The notes under the pieces are model-generated. The model was not told where the DNA came from. It searched no databases and was given only the letters and a program-made list of their open reading frames with translations. The position numbers and the translations under genes are program-made. From contig JAAZHF010000226.1 of assembly GCA_012510865.1 (NCBI GenBank), positions 1-6,653 on the forward strand: a stretch of DNA of 6,653 bases, written 5' to 3'. Below are positions 1 to 6,653 of this stretch, one piece after another; the first letter of the stretch is position 1, and every line of letters begins with the position of its first letter. The DNA comes from Gammaproteobacteria bacterium (GTDB lineage Bacteria; Pseudomonadota; Gammaproteobacteria; Xanthomonadales; Xanthomonadaceae).

Positions 1-53
1 GCCGGGCAGGGCGGCGACGAGGCCACCCATGCCCGCTACGAAATCGCCGCGCG
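1..53 (+). other. Upstream coding segment in a different frame (probable frameshift)
   Basis: Reading from nt 1 gives a plausible coding stretch, AGQGGDEATHARYEIAA. By my count of its 16 codons, GC is 13/16 at position 1, 9/16 at position 2 and 14/16 at position 3, the pattern of a real high-GC coding frame. The frame used by the downstream gene would put 14/16 GC at the second codon position here, which is atypical. From about nt 54 onward the coding pattern is clearly in the next frame. Reading frame 1 past nt 53, I find no stop codon for at least 400 nt, so this is not the tail of a separate upstream gene. The simplest reading is one gene with an indel between about nt 41 and 53. Candidates are loss of one CG unit in the CGCGCG run at 48-53, or an extra A at 41-43. 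Confidence 0.55.
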
Positions 54-916
54 ACCCGAACGTGCGCGGCTGGCTCGCCACCCGCGCCCTGCAGTCGGGC
101 CGCTACGGCGAGGCCGCCGCCCACCTCGACGCCTTGCTGACCGTCGCCCCCGCGCAGCGCGCGCAGCTGCTGAAGCTGGTCGCCGAGCTCGCGCAGGCGC
201 CGGAGTTCGCCGATGCGCTGGCCGACCACCTGGTCGCGCAGCCGCTCTGGCGCGACCCGATCCTGCGCGCGGCCAGCGCCAGCGGCCTGCCCGGGGCGGC
301 CGACAACCTGCACGGGGCGCTGCGCGCGCGCGGGGGCCTGGACCCTGCGGAGAGTGCGCGCTGGATCGAGGGCATGCTGCGCGAGGGCCGCTGGGGCAGC
401 GCCTACGCGCGCTGGGCCAGCGGGCTGGACGCGGCGCCGGAGCGGCTGCCGGTGCCGTGGAACGGCGATTTCGGCCGCGCGCCGTCATCGCAGGGCTTCG
501 ACTGGCGCGTGCGCCGCACGCCCGGCGTGCTGTTCGACCGCATCGACGCGGGCGGCGGGCGGCACGCCGCGCGCCTGCGCTTCCTCGGCCGGCCGGTGGC
601 GCGCCCCGGGCTGGAAGTGCCGCTGCTGCTCGGTCCCGGCGAGCACGTGCTGCGCCTGCGGGCCCGCACCCTGGGCCTGCGCTCCGACCAGGGTCTGGAG
701 TGGACCCTCACCTGCAGCGACGGCCGCAGGCGCATCGCCAGCGGCGCCCGCGTGCGCGAGGCGCGCGAGTGGATCGCGCTGTCGCTGGCCTTCACCGTGC
801 CCGCGGGCGAGGGCTGCGAGGGCCAGTGGCTGCGGCTGGTGAACCCCGCGCCGCGCGGCGTGGCCCAGACCCTGCGCGGCGAACTCCATCTCGCGGACGT
901 CTCGATCGGCGACTGA
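29..916 (+). CDS. TPR-like envelope protein with C-terminal beta-sandwich-like domain (5' part missing or frameshifted)
   Basis: The first ATG in this frame is at 29, with a GAGG at 19-22, giving 295 aa. The frame is open to the window edge and the protein begins inside what looks like a helical repeat, so the natural start is probably upstream. Residues 12-140 are helix-rich and TPR-like (GWLATRALQSGRYGEAAAHL, then AESARWIEGMLREGRWGSAY). Residues 156-295 look like a beta-sandwich, opening with GFDWRV (156-161) and carrying two cysteines (229, 263), which could pair in the periplasm. As I recall the families, proteins with this TPR plus 'GFDWR' arrangement occur in exopolysaccharide clusters; no enzymatic motif is visible. 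A role as a scaffold or assembly factor for polysaccharide export is inference. If the frame change near nt 41-53 is real, the gene is a pseudogene or phase-variable. It could also be a sequencing error. Confidence 0.7.
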   Translation: MPATKSPRDPNVRGWLATRALQSGRYGEAAAHLDALLTVAPAQRAQLLKLVAELAQAPEFADALADHLVAQPLWRDPILRAASASGLPGAADNLHGALRARGGLDPAESARWIEGMLREGRWGSAYARWASGLDAAPERLPVPWNGDFGRAPSSQGFDWRVRRTPGVLFDRIDAGGGRHAARLRFLGRPVARPGLEVPLLLGPGEHVLRLRARTLGLRSDQGLEWTLTCSDGRRRIASGARVREAREWIALSLAFTVPAGEGCEGQWLRLVNPAPRGVAQTLRGELHLADVSIGD

Positions 917-923
917 CTGGCCG

Positions 924-940
924 CTGGCACGATCCATGCG
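924..940 (+). promoter_or_regulatory. Possible sigma-54 (-24/-12) promoter
   Basis: CTGGCACG at 924-931 matches the -24 consensus YTGGCACG exactly. The invariant GC of the -12 element lies at 938-939, exactly 12 nt after the invariant GG at 926-927. The -12 half itself is weaker (ATGCG against TTGCW). It begins 8 nt after the TPR gene stop and 65 nt before the first small exported protein gene, which would give a leader of roughly 55 nt. An alternative is a sigma-70 -10 at CATACT (942-947), but no good -35 is visible for it. RpoN control of envelope-polysaccharide and exosortase-associated genes is known in other bacteria. Confidence 0.4.
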
Positions 941-957
941 TCATACTTGCGGCCTTC

Positions 958-977
958 GGGGTCGTGGACACGGCCCC
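958..977 (+). other. Leader hairpin upstream of first small exported protein
   Basis: GGGGTCGTG at 958-966 pairs with CACGGCCCC at 969-977 (nine pairs including one G.T wobble, across a 2-nt loop that would open to four). No T-tract follows, so it is not a canonical terminator. It would lie near the 5' end of a transcript from the element at 924-940 and could stabilise the mRNA. In DNA this GC-rich, a hairpin of this size can arise by chance. Confidence 0.3.
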
Positions 978-1004
978 TGCACGCGAAAAGGACACGCAGA
1001 CACC

Positions 1005-1433
1005 ATGCTCCACGGCAAGTTACGCATCGCCCTCCTCACCGCCGCGCTGGGCCTGGCCCCGTCCGCGGCCATCGCCCAGGACGCCGCTCCCGCGCAGGCC
1101 ATCGAGCTCGGCGTCGAGCAGGGCCAGGTCCTGGTCAGCACGGGGGGCGAATTCGTCCAGGCCGCGCCCGGCCAGTCCGTGGCCCCCGGCGACCGCATCA
1201 TGCTCACCGAAGGCGCAGTCGCCACGCTCGGCTACGCCAACGGCTGCAGCAAGGCCATGCGCGAACCGGGCGTGTACACCGTCAGCCCCGACTGCACCGT
1301 GGCCGGCGGCGACGGCACCGGGCCCAGCGGCGGCATGATCGCCGCCATCGCGGGCGGCGTGGCCGTGATCGCGGCCGCGGCCGGCGGTGGCGGTGGAGGC
1401 GGCAACGACCGGCCGCCGCCGGTCAGCCGCTGA
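1005..1433 (+). CDS. Small exported FecR-like protein with C-terminal PPPVSR tail (copy 1)
   Basis: This encodes 142 aa from ATG 1005, with AAGGA at 988-992 as the likely ribosome binding site. The upstream ATG at 936 in the same frame is rejected because this one puts a signal peptide at the N-terminus. Residues 1-24 are a signal peptide ending AIA before Q25. Residues ~34-97 resemble a FecR-type beta domain: VSTGGEF (44-50), APGDR (60-64), MLTEG (66-70), NGC (79-81) and a second Cys at 97. The two cysteines probably form a disulfide. Residues 109-126 form a Gly/Ala-rich hydrophobic segment, followed by seven glycines (127-133) and the tail NDRPPPVSR. The next gene is a paralogue, with 29 of 54 residues identical without gaps over residues 44-97. 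The export prediction is good. Function is unknown. A role in anchoring, sensing or assembling surface polysaccharide is inference from location. Confidence 0.8.
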   Translation: MLHGKLRIALLTAALGLAPSAAIAQDAAPAQAIELGVEQGQVLVSTGGEFVQAAPGQSVAPGDRIMLTEGAVATLGYANGCSKAMREPGVYTVSPDCTVAGGDGTGPSGGMIAAIAGGVAVIAAAAGGGGGGGNDRPPPVSR

Positions 1434-1434
1434 C
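1412..1434 (+). repeat. 23-bp direct repeat, copy 1 (end of first small gene)
   Basis: The 23 bp ending one base past the stop of the first small gene are identical to 1995-2017 at the end of the second. The block encodes PPPVSR plus the stop. It contains GTCAGC-C-GCTGAC, an inverted repeat that includes the stop codon. Identity at every third position as well as in the protein suggests recent duplication or conversion of this end, because the sequence just upstream of the block in the two genes is much more diverged. Confidence 0.75.
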
Positions 1435-1493
1435 TGAATACCCGTTTCACATGCCCGTCGCATCCGCTTGATAAGACTCGGGAATCCGCGAAC

Positions 1494-1529
1494 GGCGCGC
1501 TTGCGCGCCAGGCACCCGCCACGTACCCT
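1494..1529 (+). promoter_or_regulatory. Intergenic hairpin and weak sigma-70-like promoter
   Basis: The 151-nt gap between the two small genes holds a perfect inverted repeat, GGCGCGC (1494-1500) and GCGCGCC (1503-1509), with no T-tract after it. Overlapping it, TTGCGC (1501-1506) and TACCCT (1524-1529) are 17 nt apart and could serve as -35 and -10 elements for the second small gene. Each hexamer matches its consensus at only three positions, so this is a weak call. I see no sigma-54 element here. Confidence 0.22.
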
Positions 1530-1584
1530 CTATTGCGGCGCAGCATCGCCGGATGCTCCCACCAGAACCCATCGGAAGGATTCC

Positions 1585-2016
1585 ATGCTCAAGTCCCGCC
1601 TCATCCCGCTCGCCGCCCTGGTCGCCGCGCTGTCGTCCGCGCCCGTCCTGGCACAGGGCAGCACCGCCATGCACCGCGTCGACATCGGCAGCGCCATGGT
1701 CAGCACCGGGGGCGAGTTCACCTCCGCGACCTCCGGCAGCCAGCTGGCGCCCGGCAGCCGCGTCATGCTCACCGAGGGCAGCCAGGCCACCCTGGTGTAC
1801 CCGAACGGCTGCACCCAGCCCCTGACCACCGCGGGCGTGCACAGCGTCCCGGCCACCTGCGTGGCCGCCGCCGGCCCGGGCGGGTCCAGCGCCGGCGCCC
1901 CCGCCGCGGACCTGGGCGGGGCCGCGATCATCAGCGGCGTTGCCGTCGTCGGCGCCGCCGCGCTCGAAGCCATGGACGACGAGCCCTACGTCGAGCCGCC
2001 GCCGGTCAGCCGCTGA
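1585..2016 (+). CDS. Small exported FecR-like protein with C-terminal PPPVSR tail (copy 2)
   Basis: This encodes 143 aa from ATG 1585, with GGAAGGA at 1574-1580, four bases before the start. In-frame ATG 1468 would bury the signal peptide and is rejected. Residues 1-23 are a signal peptide ending VLA before Q24. The FecR-like core has VSTGGEF (39-45), LAPGSR (54-59), MLTEG (61-65), NGC (74-76) and a second Cys at 92. The spacing between the two cysteines is the same as in copy 1. Residues ~110-126 are hydrophobic (GGAAIISGVAVVGAAA). The stretch after it is acidic (EAMDDEPYVE), whereas copy 1 has polyglycine, yet the last six residues, PPPVSR, are identical. A stretch of only 17 residues makes a membrane anchor possible rather than certain. 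The gene is followed by a strong terminator, so the pair probably forms its own transcription unit(s) apart from the polysaccharide operon. Function is unknown. Confidence 0.8.
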   Translation: MLKSRLIPLAALVAALSSAPVLAQGSTAMHRVDIGSAMVSTGGEFTSATSGSQLAPGSRVMLTEGSQATLVYPNGCTQPLTTAGVHSVPATCVAAAGPGGSSAGAPAADLGGAAIISGVAVVGAAALEAMDDEPYVEPPPVSR

Positions 2017-2017
2017 C
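1995..2017 (+). repeat. 23-bp direct repeat, copy 2 (end of second small gene)
   Basis: Identical to 1412-1434. In this copy the inverted repeat around the stop codon extends to eight bases on each side of one central base (2003-2010 and 2012-2019). It encodes the shared PPPVSR tail and stop. Confidence 0.75.
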
Positions 2018-2046
2018 CGCGCCAGCCAATAGACTCGGGGACACGG

Positions 2047-2077
2047 GCGGGACGGGTCGAACCCGTCCCGCTTTCGT
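2047..2077 (+). terminator. Rho-independent terminator after the small-protein pair
   Basis: GCGGGACGGGT (2047-2057) pairs perfectly with ACCCGTCCCGC (2061-2071) across a CGA loop, followed by TTTCGTT. The stem is 11 bp and very GC-rich; the T-tract is short and interrupted. It lies 31 nt after the stop of the second small gene and 25 nt before the ligase start. It should end the small-gene transcript, or act as an attenuator if transcription is meant to continue. Confidence 0.75.
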
Positions 2078-2082
2078 TATGC

Positions 2083-2087
2083 AGGGA
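2083..2087 (+). promoter_or_regulatory. Ribosome binding site that decides the ligase start
   Basis: AGGGA at 2083-2087 is nine bases before ATG 2097. The earlier in-frame ATG at 2079 lies eight bases after the terminator stem with only TTTCGTT before it and no Shine-Dalgarno-like sequence. The start at 2097 is therefore preferred. Confidence 0.55.
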
Positions 2088-2096
2088 CACAAGCGG

Positions 2097-3463
2097 ATGC
2101 AGGGCGCCGACGCAGTGGAGCAGCACCAGCAGCCCAGGCTCGAGGGCCAGGCCCGCGCGGGCCTGGTGGCCGCGTGCGCGCTGCTGGCGCTGTGCGCGCT
2201 GACCGGCGGCAGCTCGATGGAGTCCGGCCCCGGAGAGTCCGCCGCGCAGCTGCTGTCGCTTCCCCTGCTGGCCTGGGCCGGCTGGCGCCTGCTGCAGCGC
2301 CCGGGCGGCCCGGTGACCGCGGCCTGGCTCGCCTTCGCCGCGCTGGTGCTGGCGATCCCGCTGCTGCAGTCGCTGCTTCCGGGCGGCCTTGCCGGGGGCG
2401 AAGGCAGGGAGGCGCTGGCCCGCGACCTGGCCGCCTTCGGCATCCAGGCCCCGGACCGCTGGTCGCTGGCCCCCGCCGCCAGCCGCGCCGCGGCGCTGTC
2501 GCTGCTGCCGTCGCTGGCGCTGTTCGCCATGGCCCTGTCGCTGCCGCGCGCCGCGCACCGGCGACTGGCGCAGATGGTGGTGGTGCTGGCCATGGCCAGC
2601 CTGCTGCTCGGCGTGGCCCAGCTCGGCGCCCCGCAGGAGAGCCCGCTCAATCCCTATCCGCAGTGGGCTCCGGCGATGAACGGCTTCTTCGCCAACCCCA
2701 ACCACCAGGCCACGCTGCTGGTGGTCGCCGCCACCCTGGCCTGCGCCCGGCTGGCGATGGTGCTGGGCGCCTGGCCGCCGGGCCGCCCGCACCGCGTGGT
2801 GCACGGGGTGATGTCGTCCCTGGTGATGCTGCTGTCGGCGGTCGCGCTGCCCCTGACCGGCTCGCGCGCCGGCGTGGTGCTGGTGATCCTGGCCTGCGCC
2901 CTGGTGGTGGCCGCGCACTGGCCGGCCTGGCGCGGCGGCGCGCGCAGCCGCATCGCCCTGGCCGCCAGCCTGGGCGTGGCCGCGCTGGCGCTGTTCCTTG
3001 CGCTGCGCTGGATGCAGGTCGAGGCCATCGACGAGCTGCGCGGCCCGCTGCGCGCCCTCACCGGCGAGATCGCCGCCCGCTTCGCGCCCCTGGGCGCGGG
3101 CGTGGGCAGCTACGTGCCGGTGTTCGAGCAGGAGGCCCCGCGCGAACTGCTGATGGCGAACTACGTCAACCACGCCCACAACGAATACGCGCAGTGGTGG
3201 CTCGAGGCGGGCGTGCCTGCGATCATGGCGATGCTGCTCGGCGGCCTTGCGCTGGCACTGACCTTGCGTGGCCTGCTGCGGCTGCCTGCCCAGGCCCGCG
3301 GCCTGGGCGTGACCGCGCTGGTGGCGCTGGCCGCGGTGCTGGCGCACTCGCTGGTGGACTACCCGCTGCGCACGCCGGCCATGCTGGCCGTGGCCGCGGT
3401 GCTGGCCGGGATCGCGGCGGGGCAGGCCGCAGGCACCACATCACTCCAAGGGGATACCGTTCG

Positions 3464-3467
<4 letters not shown>
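2097..3467 (+). CDS. O-antigen ligase / Wzy-type polymerase family membrane protein
   Basis: This encodes 456 aa from ATG 2097. It has about ten or more predicted membrane segments, among them residues 21-36, 75-92, 131-149, 158-175, 203-224, 236-253, 257-273, 285-303, 372-390, 403-418 and 427-443. Family marks of the Wzy_C (O-antigen ligase) superfamily are [11 protein letters not shown] (198-208), TGSRAG (254-259), LGAGVGSY (332-339), the periplasmic loop motif VNHAHNEY (357-364) and [11 protein letters not shown] (417-427). Members transfer or polymerise undecaprenyl-linked glycans in the periplasm. The conserved Arg of the SRAG segment and the His/Asn loop are typical of WaaL, Wzy and PglL alike, so the acceptor cannot be settled from sequence. 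Its stop overlaps the dehydrogenase start by 4 nt (ATGA), indicating co-transcription and translational coupling. Codon use matches the GC-rich host part of the window. No promoter fits between the terminator and its start. Confidence 0.88.
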
Positions 3468-4747
<1,280 letters not shown>

Positions 4748-4772
4748 ACATCACGAAGGATTCGGGAGTGAC

Positions 4773-4841
4773 ATGACGGCTTTGAGTGCGCGAAAGCTTC
4801 TGCCATACCGCTATTTGGCACTTGTGTCTAAACAAGAATGA
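4773..4841 (+). CDS. Possible 22-codon leader ORF coupled to the flippase
   Basis: ATG 4773 opens a 22-aa ORF, MTALSARKLLPYRYLALVSK followed by QE, whose TGA overlaps the flippase ATG (ATGA at 4838-4841). GGGAG at 4764-4768 is four bases upstream, and AAGGA at 4756-4760 is a second candidate. The flippase itself has only a poor ribosome binding site (AAGA directly abutting its ATG), so ribosomes terminating here could reinitiate on it. The peptide is basic and shows no recognised motif. It may be a coupling leader, a remnant of a gene lost at the cassette boundary, or chance; its length alone does not prove coding. Confidence 0.35.
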   Translation: MTALSARKLLPYRYLALVSKQE

Positions 4842-6040
4842 ATCTTCGAGCATTGACGGCCGTGTCAGGCGCCGGGGCGGTCGCGGCCGTGGTGCAAACG
4901 GTCTCAATAGTTCTAGTTGCGCGACACTCCTCACCCGAAGTTGTCGGAAGTTATGCACTATGGCTAGCAGTTAGTTCTATGCTGGCGTTTCTTGTATCAG
5001 CCAGGGCAGATGTTCTTGTTCTTGCATCTGACTCCGAGGCTGATGCGATAAAGGTTGCAACGGACTCGATCCATACAGCTTTCCTTGTAAGCGCCGCGCT
5101 CATTACGGCTACGGTGCTTGCTGCCATCTACTTCGGCCCTAGCCTAGGACCGTCATTGGCTGTAGTGGGGGCGTTGCTGACCTCTCGATTTGATATTTAT
5201 AGAGCCTTTCTAATTAGACGCGGCGACTCTCGGCGCGCGGCTCGGATAGTGTTCTTCCGCTCGTTAATATCTGGCGTGCTTCTTGTGCTCGCAGCATATT
5301 GGAGCGATCATTTTGAGCTATTGCTGTTAGCAAATTTCGCCAGCTTTATGTTTGTTTTGCCAGTCAAGAGTTCCTCGTGGCAAGCGCATCAGTTCCGTAT
5401 GTCTGCGTGCGTAGATCACCTGCGAAAATTTAAGCGACAGTACTCATTTGGAGCTCCGGCTGCAGTGGTCAGCGCTTTTTACCTGCAGGGGTTGCCTATA
5501 GTTTTCACTGCTGCATTTGGCGAGGCAGTGGCTGGTGCTGTATATCTCGTGATCAGAGCAGTTCAGTTGCCCGTCGGCTTGCTTGCGCGTGCAACGTCCG
5601 AACTCCTGACTGCTGAGATAAGTAAGAAAGGCGACCAGATAGAGTCTCGACGGCGCGCTGAGCGATTCTTGGCGATAATAGCTGCCCTCTTAATTGCTTC
5701 CGCAGCTATATCTTACTTTATCAACTTTGAGGCTATCGCCGCCTTTGCTTTCGGCGATAAGTGGCTAGGGTCAGGGTTCTCCATTAACTCCGCGATTTCA
5801 TTAATGCTCTTTTTCTCGGCGGTTCAATTCTATGTGAGCCCTCTGACAACAGACTTTACTCTTTACGGCAAACAGAGTTGGATGCTCCTGTGGGAAATTG
5901 GCAGGACTTCCATGCTGCTCTTGGGAGTGCTTGCCCTGAGGTCGTTGGGTGCAGATGCTGCATTTCTTTATTGGACAACTGTCGCTTTACTTTCATATGT
6001 CATTCTTCATGCACTGAGAAAGAGAATTCTTCGATACTGA
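4838..6040 (+). CDS. Wzx-like polysaccharide flippase (MOP superfamily)
   Basis: This encodes 400 aa from ATG 4838, the first Met after an in-frame TAA at 4829-4831. It has about ten to twelve hydrophobic segments, including residues 8-28, 38-54, 81-99, 103-115, 141-154, 160-175, 204-226, 231-250, 278-295, 317-333, 348-367 and 373-392. The start (MNLRAL, then a first helix and SSPEVVGSYALW) and the mid-protein FGEAVAGAVYLVIR (228-241) followed by PVGLL are typical of the polysaccharide-export branch of the MOP/Wzx family, as is FGDKWLGSG (305-313). Lys/Arg-rich loops (126-136, 195-201, 263-276) fit cytoplasmic connections. The role is transbilayer movement of undecaprenyl-diphosphate-linked repeat units across the inner membrane. 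It is slightly short for Wzx, which is usually ~400-500 aa. Composition is markedly AT-richer than upstream genes (26/60 GC in 5281-5340 against 46/60 in 2221-2280), pointing to acquisition. The substrate cannot be inferred. Confidence 0.85.
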   Translation: MNLRALTAVSGAGAVAAVVQTVSIVLVARHSSPEVVGSYALWLAVSSMLAFLVSARADVLVLASDSEADAIKVATDSIHTAFLVSAALITATVLAAIYFGPSLGPSLAVVGALLTSRFDIYRAFLIRRGDSRRAARIVFFRSLISGVLLVLAAYWSDHFELLLLANFASFMFVLPVKSSSWQAHQFRMSACVDHLRKFKRQYSFGAPAAVVSAFYLQGLPIVFTAAFGEAVAGAVYLVIRAVQLPVGLLARATSELLTAEISKKGDQIESRRRAERFLAIIAALLIASAAISYFINFEAIAAFAFGDKWLGSGFSINSAISLMLFFSAVQFYVSPLTTDFTLYGKQSWMLLWEIGRTSMLLLGVLALRSLGADAAFLYWTTVALLSYVILHALRKRILRY

Positions 6041-6055
6041 ACGTAGGTCAAAATT

Positions 6056-6061
6056 GAGGGA
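6056..6061 (+). promoter_or_regulatory. Ribosome binding site for the GTG-started glycosyltransferase
   Basis: GAGGGA at 6056-6061 lies six bases before GTG 6068. An in-frame TAG at 6062-6064 directly follows it, so no earlier start is possible and the GTG is the natural initiation codon. Confidence 0.7.
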
Positions 6062-6067
6062 TAGAAC

Positions 6068-6653
6068 GTGCGAGTGCTTGTGGTAGCCGGGCTTTTTCCC
6101 CCGGCGGTTGGTGCGCGAGCCACCCAGGCCGGAAGGCTGGTGGATGCTCTTAAAGAAAGAGGTTTAGATGTCAGAATATGTTGTCCGGATGCGAAATCAG
6201 CGTTTCCTTATGGCAGGCGGAGCCGGATTGCCTCGCGGGTGATTACAAAGCTTCAGGGACTGATTGCGAAGCTTGGCGTATCCATTAGCTCACCATGGAT
6301 TATTAAAAGAGTATATTCATGGCGGCTTGAATGGATGGATTCATGTTGGCGCCCCGATATCGTTCTGTCTTTGTCAACGCCTGTCGAGTCACACACGCTA
6401 GCCTCGATATTTGCCAAGAAGTACCGATGTAAGTGGGCTGCGTTCTTTAGCGATCCTTGGCCGCTTGGGCTGGCGCCGCCACCGTACGCAAATAGCAGCA
6501 TATTCGATGGCTTCGCAAAGCGCGGTCTCAGTCGCTCTCTTAAGTGTGTCGACTTGGTTGTCGCGCCGACTCGTAAAGTCGCAGAGATCATCATAGATGA
6601 GTACTTGAATAATCAAGATACTCAATTGCTCGAGATCCTACAATGCGCCCCTA
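6068..6653 (+). CDS. Glycosyltransferase, GT4-type N-terminal part (3' end beyond window)
   Basis: GTG 6068 opens a frame that stays open to the window end (195 codons). The N-terminus, MRVLVVAGLFPPAVGARATQ (first residue read as Met), continues into AGRLVDALKERGLDVRICCP. This is the classic first beta-alpha-beta unit of GT-B group 1 transferases: the FPP loop, then a helix ending in 'L..RG..V'. Around residues 119-140 the segment CKWAAFFSDPWPLGL and following resembles the 'DPW' loop of GT4-like acceptor domains. The C-terminal nucleotide-sugar domain (E-x7-E region) lies outside the window, so the donor cannot be predicted. It starts 27 nt after the flippase stop and shares its AT-richer codon use, so the two likely belong to the same acquired cassette and operon. 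It would act on the cytoplasmic face in repeat-unit assembly. Codon use contains AGA, ATA and TTA, which are almost absent upstream. Confidence 0.85.
   Translation, partial: MRVLVVAGLFPPAVGARATQAGRLVDALKERGLDVRICCPDAKSAFPYGRRSRIASRVITKLQGLIAKLGVSISSPWIIKRVYSWRLEWMDSCWRPDIVLSLSTPVESHTLASIFAKKYRCKWAAFFSDPWPLGLAPPPYANSSIFDGFAKRGLSRSLKCVDLVVAPTRKVAEIIIDEYLNNQDTQLLEILQCAP

Noticed and set aside
936..1004. N-terminal extension of the first small protein from ATG 936
   Set aside because: It would place 23 non-hydrophobic residues before an obvious signal peptide, and the ATG lies in the candidate promoter.
457..1338. 293-codon + strand ORF in frame 1 spanning the TPR gene and the first small gene
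   Set aside because: Arg/Ala/Pro-rich shadow frame crossing two better-supported genes and a promoter region. Only nt 1-48 of this frame look coding.
1384..1404. GGC/GGT/GGA run as a possible microsatellite for phase variation
   Set aside because: It encodes seven glycines in a Gly-rich linker and whole-codon changes would keep frame. The repeat is imperfect, so strand slippage is not specially favoured.
1468..1584. N-terminal extension of the second small protein from ATG 1468
   Set aside because: It would bury the signal peptide, while ATG 1585 has an excellent ribosome binding site.
2017..2096. JUMPstart/ops element for RfaH before the polysaccharide operon
   Set aside because: I searched for GGCGGTAG-like sequence upstream of the ligase gene and saw none.
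1986..3347. Long antisense ORF (453 codons) opposite the ligase gene
   Set aside because: Low-complexity Gln/Arg/Gly/His-rich product. It is explained by the strong GC3 bias of the opposite strand, while the + strand encodes a clear membrane protein with family motifs.
6253..6594. Antisense ORF of 113 codons near the right end
   Set aside because: The + strand here encodes a continuous glycosyltransferase starting at GTG 6068, with a clear ribosome binding site.

Overview
The window looks like part of an exopolysaccharide, capsule or O-antigen locus from a GC-rich gammaproteobacterium. Base and codon composition, and the general look of the proteins, suggest the Xanthomonadaceae (Lysobacter/Luteimonas-like), but this is inference and no 16S or other marker is present. 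All supported genes are on the + strand.

Layout. (1) 1-916: the 3' part of a tetratricopeptide-like envelope protein gene. Its coding signal appears to change reading frame near nt 41-53, so the gene looks frameshifted and is also cut by the window edge. (2) 1005-1433 and 1585-2016: two tandem paralogous small exported proteins. Each has a signal peptide, a FecR-like beta core with two conserved cysteines, a hydrophobic or glycine/alanine-rich segment, and the same last six residues, PPPVSR. A sigma-54-like -24/-12 element precedes the first, and a strong hairpin terminator follows the second. (3) 2097-3467: a multi-pass O-antigen ligase/polymerase (Wzy_C) protein. It overlaps by 4 nt with (4) 3464-4747, a TviB/WbpO-type UDP-HexNAc 6-dehydrogenase. 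(5) 4838-6040: a Wzx-type flippase, preceded by a possible 22-codon leader ORF whose stop overlaps the flippase start. (6) 6068-end: the N-terminal part of a GT4-type glycosyltransferase starting with GTG.

How they fit together. The dehydrogenase would supply a UDP-HexNAc uronic acid. The glycosyltransferase would build the lipid-linked repeat unit, the flippase would move it across the inner membrane, and the Wzy/WaaL-like protein would polymerise or transfer it in the periplasm. The TPR protein and the two small exported proteins sit beside this machinery and probably work in the envelope, but their roles are unknown.

A compositional break divides the window. Up to about 4600 the DNA is very GC-rich with about 90% GC3. 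The last ~40 codons of the dehydrogenase and everything after them are far more AT-rich. This is the usual appearance of a variable polysaccharide cassette exchanged by recombination inside a conserved gene. The most original material is the paralogous PPPVSR-tail protein pair, the frame change in the first gene, the mosaic tviB end, and the leader ORF before wzx.
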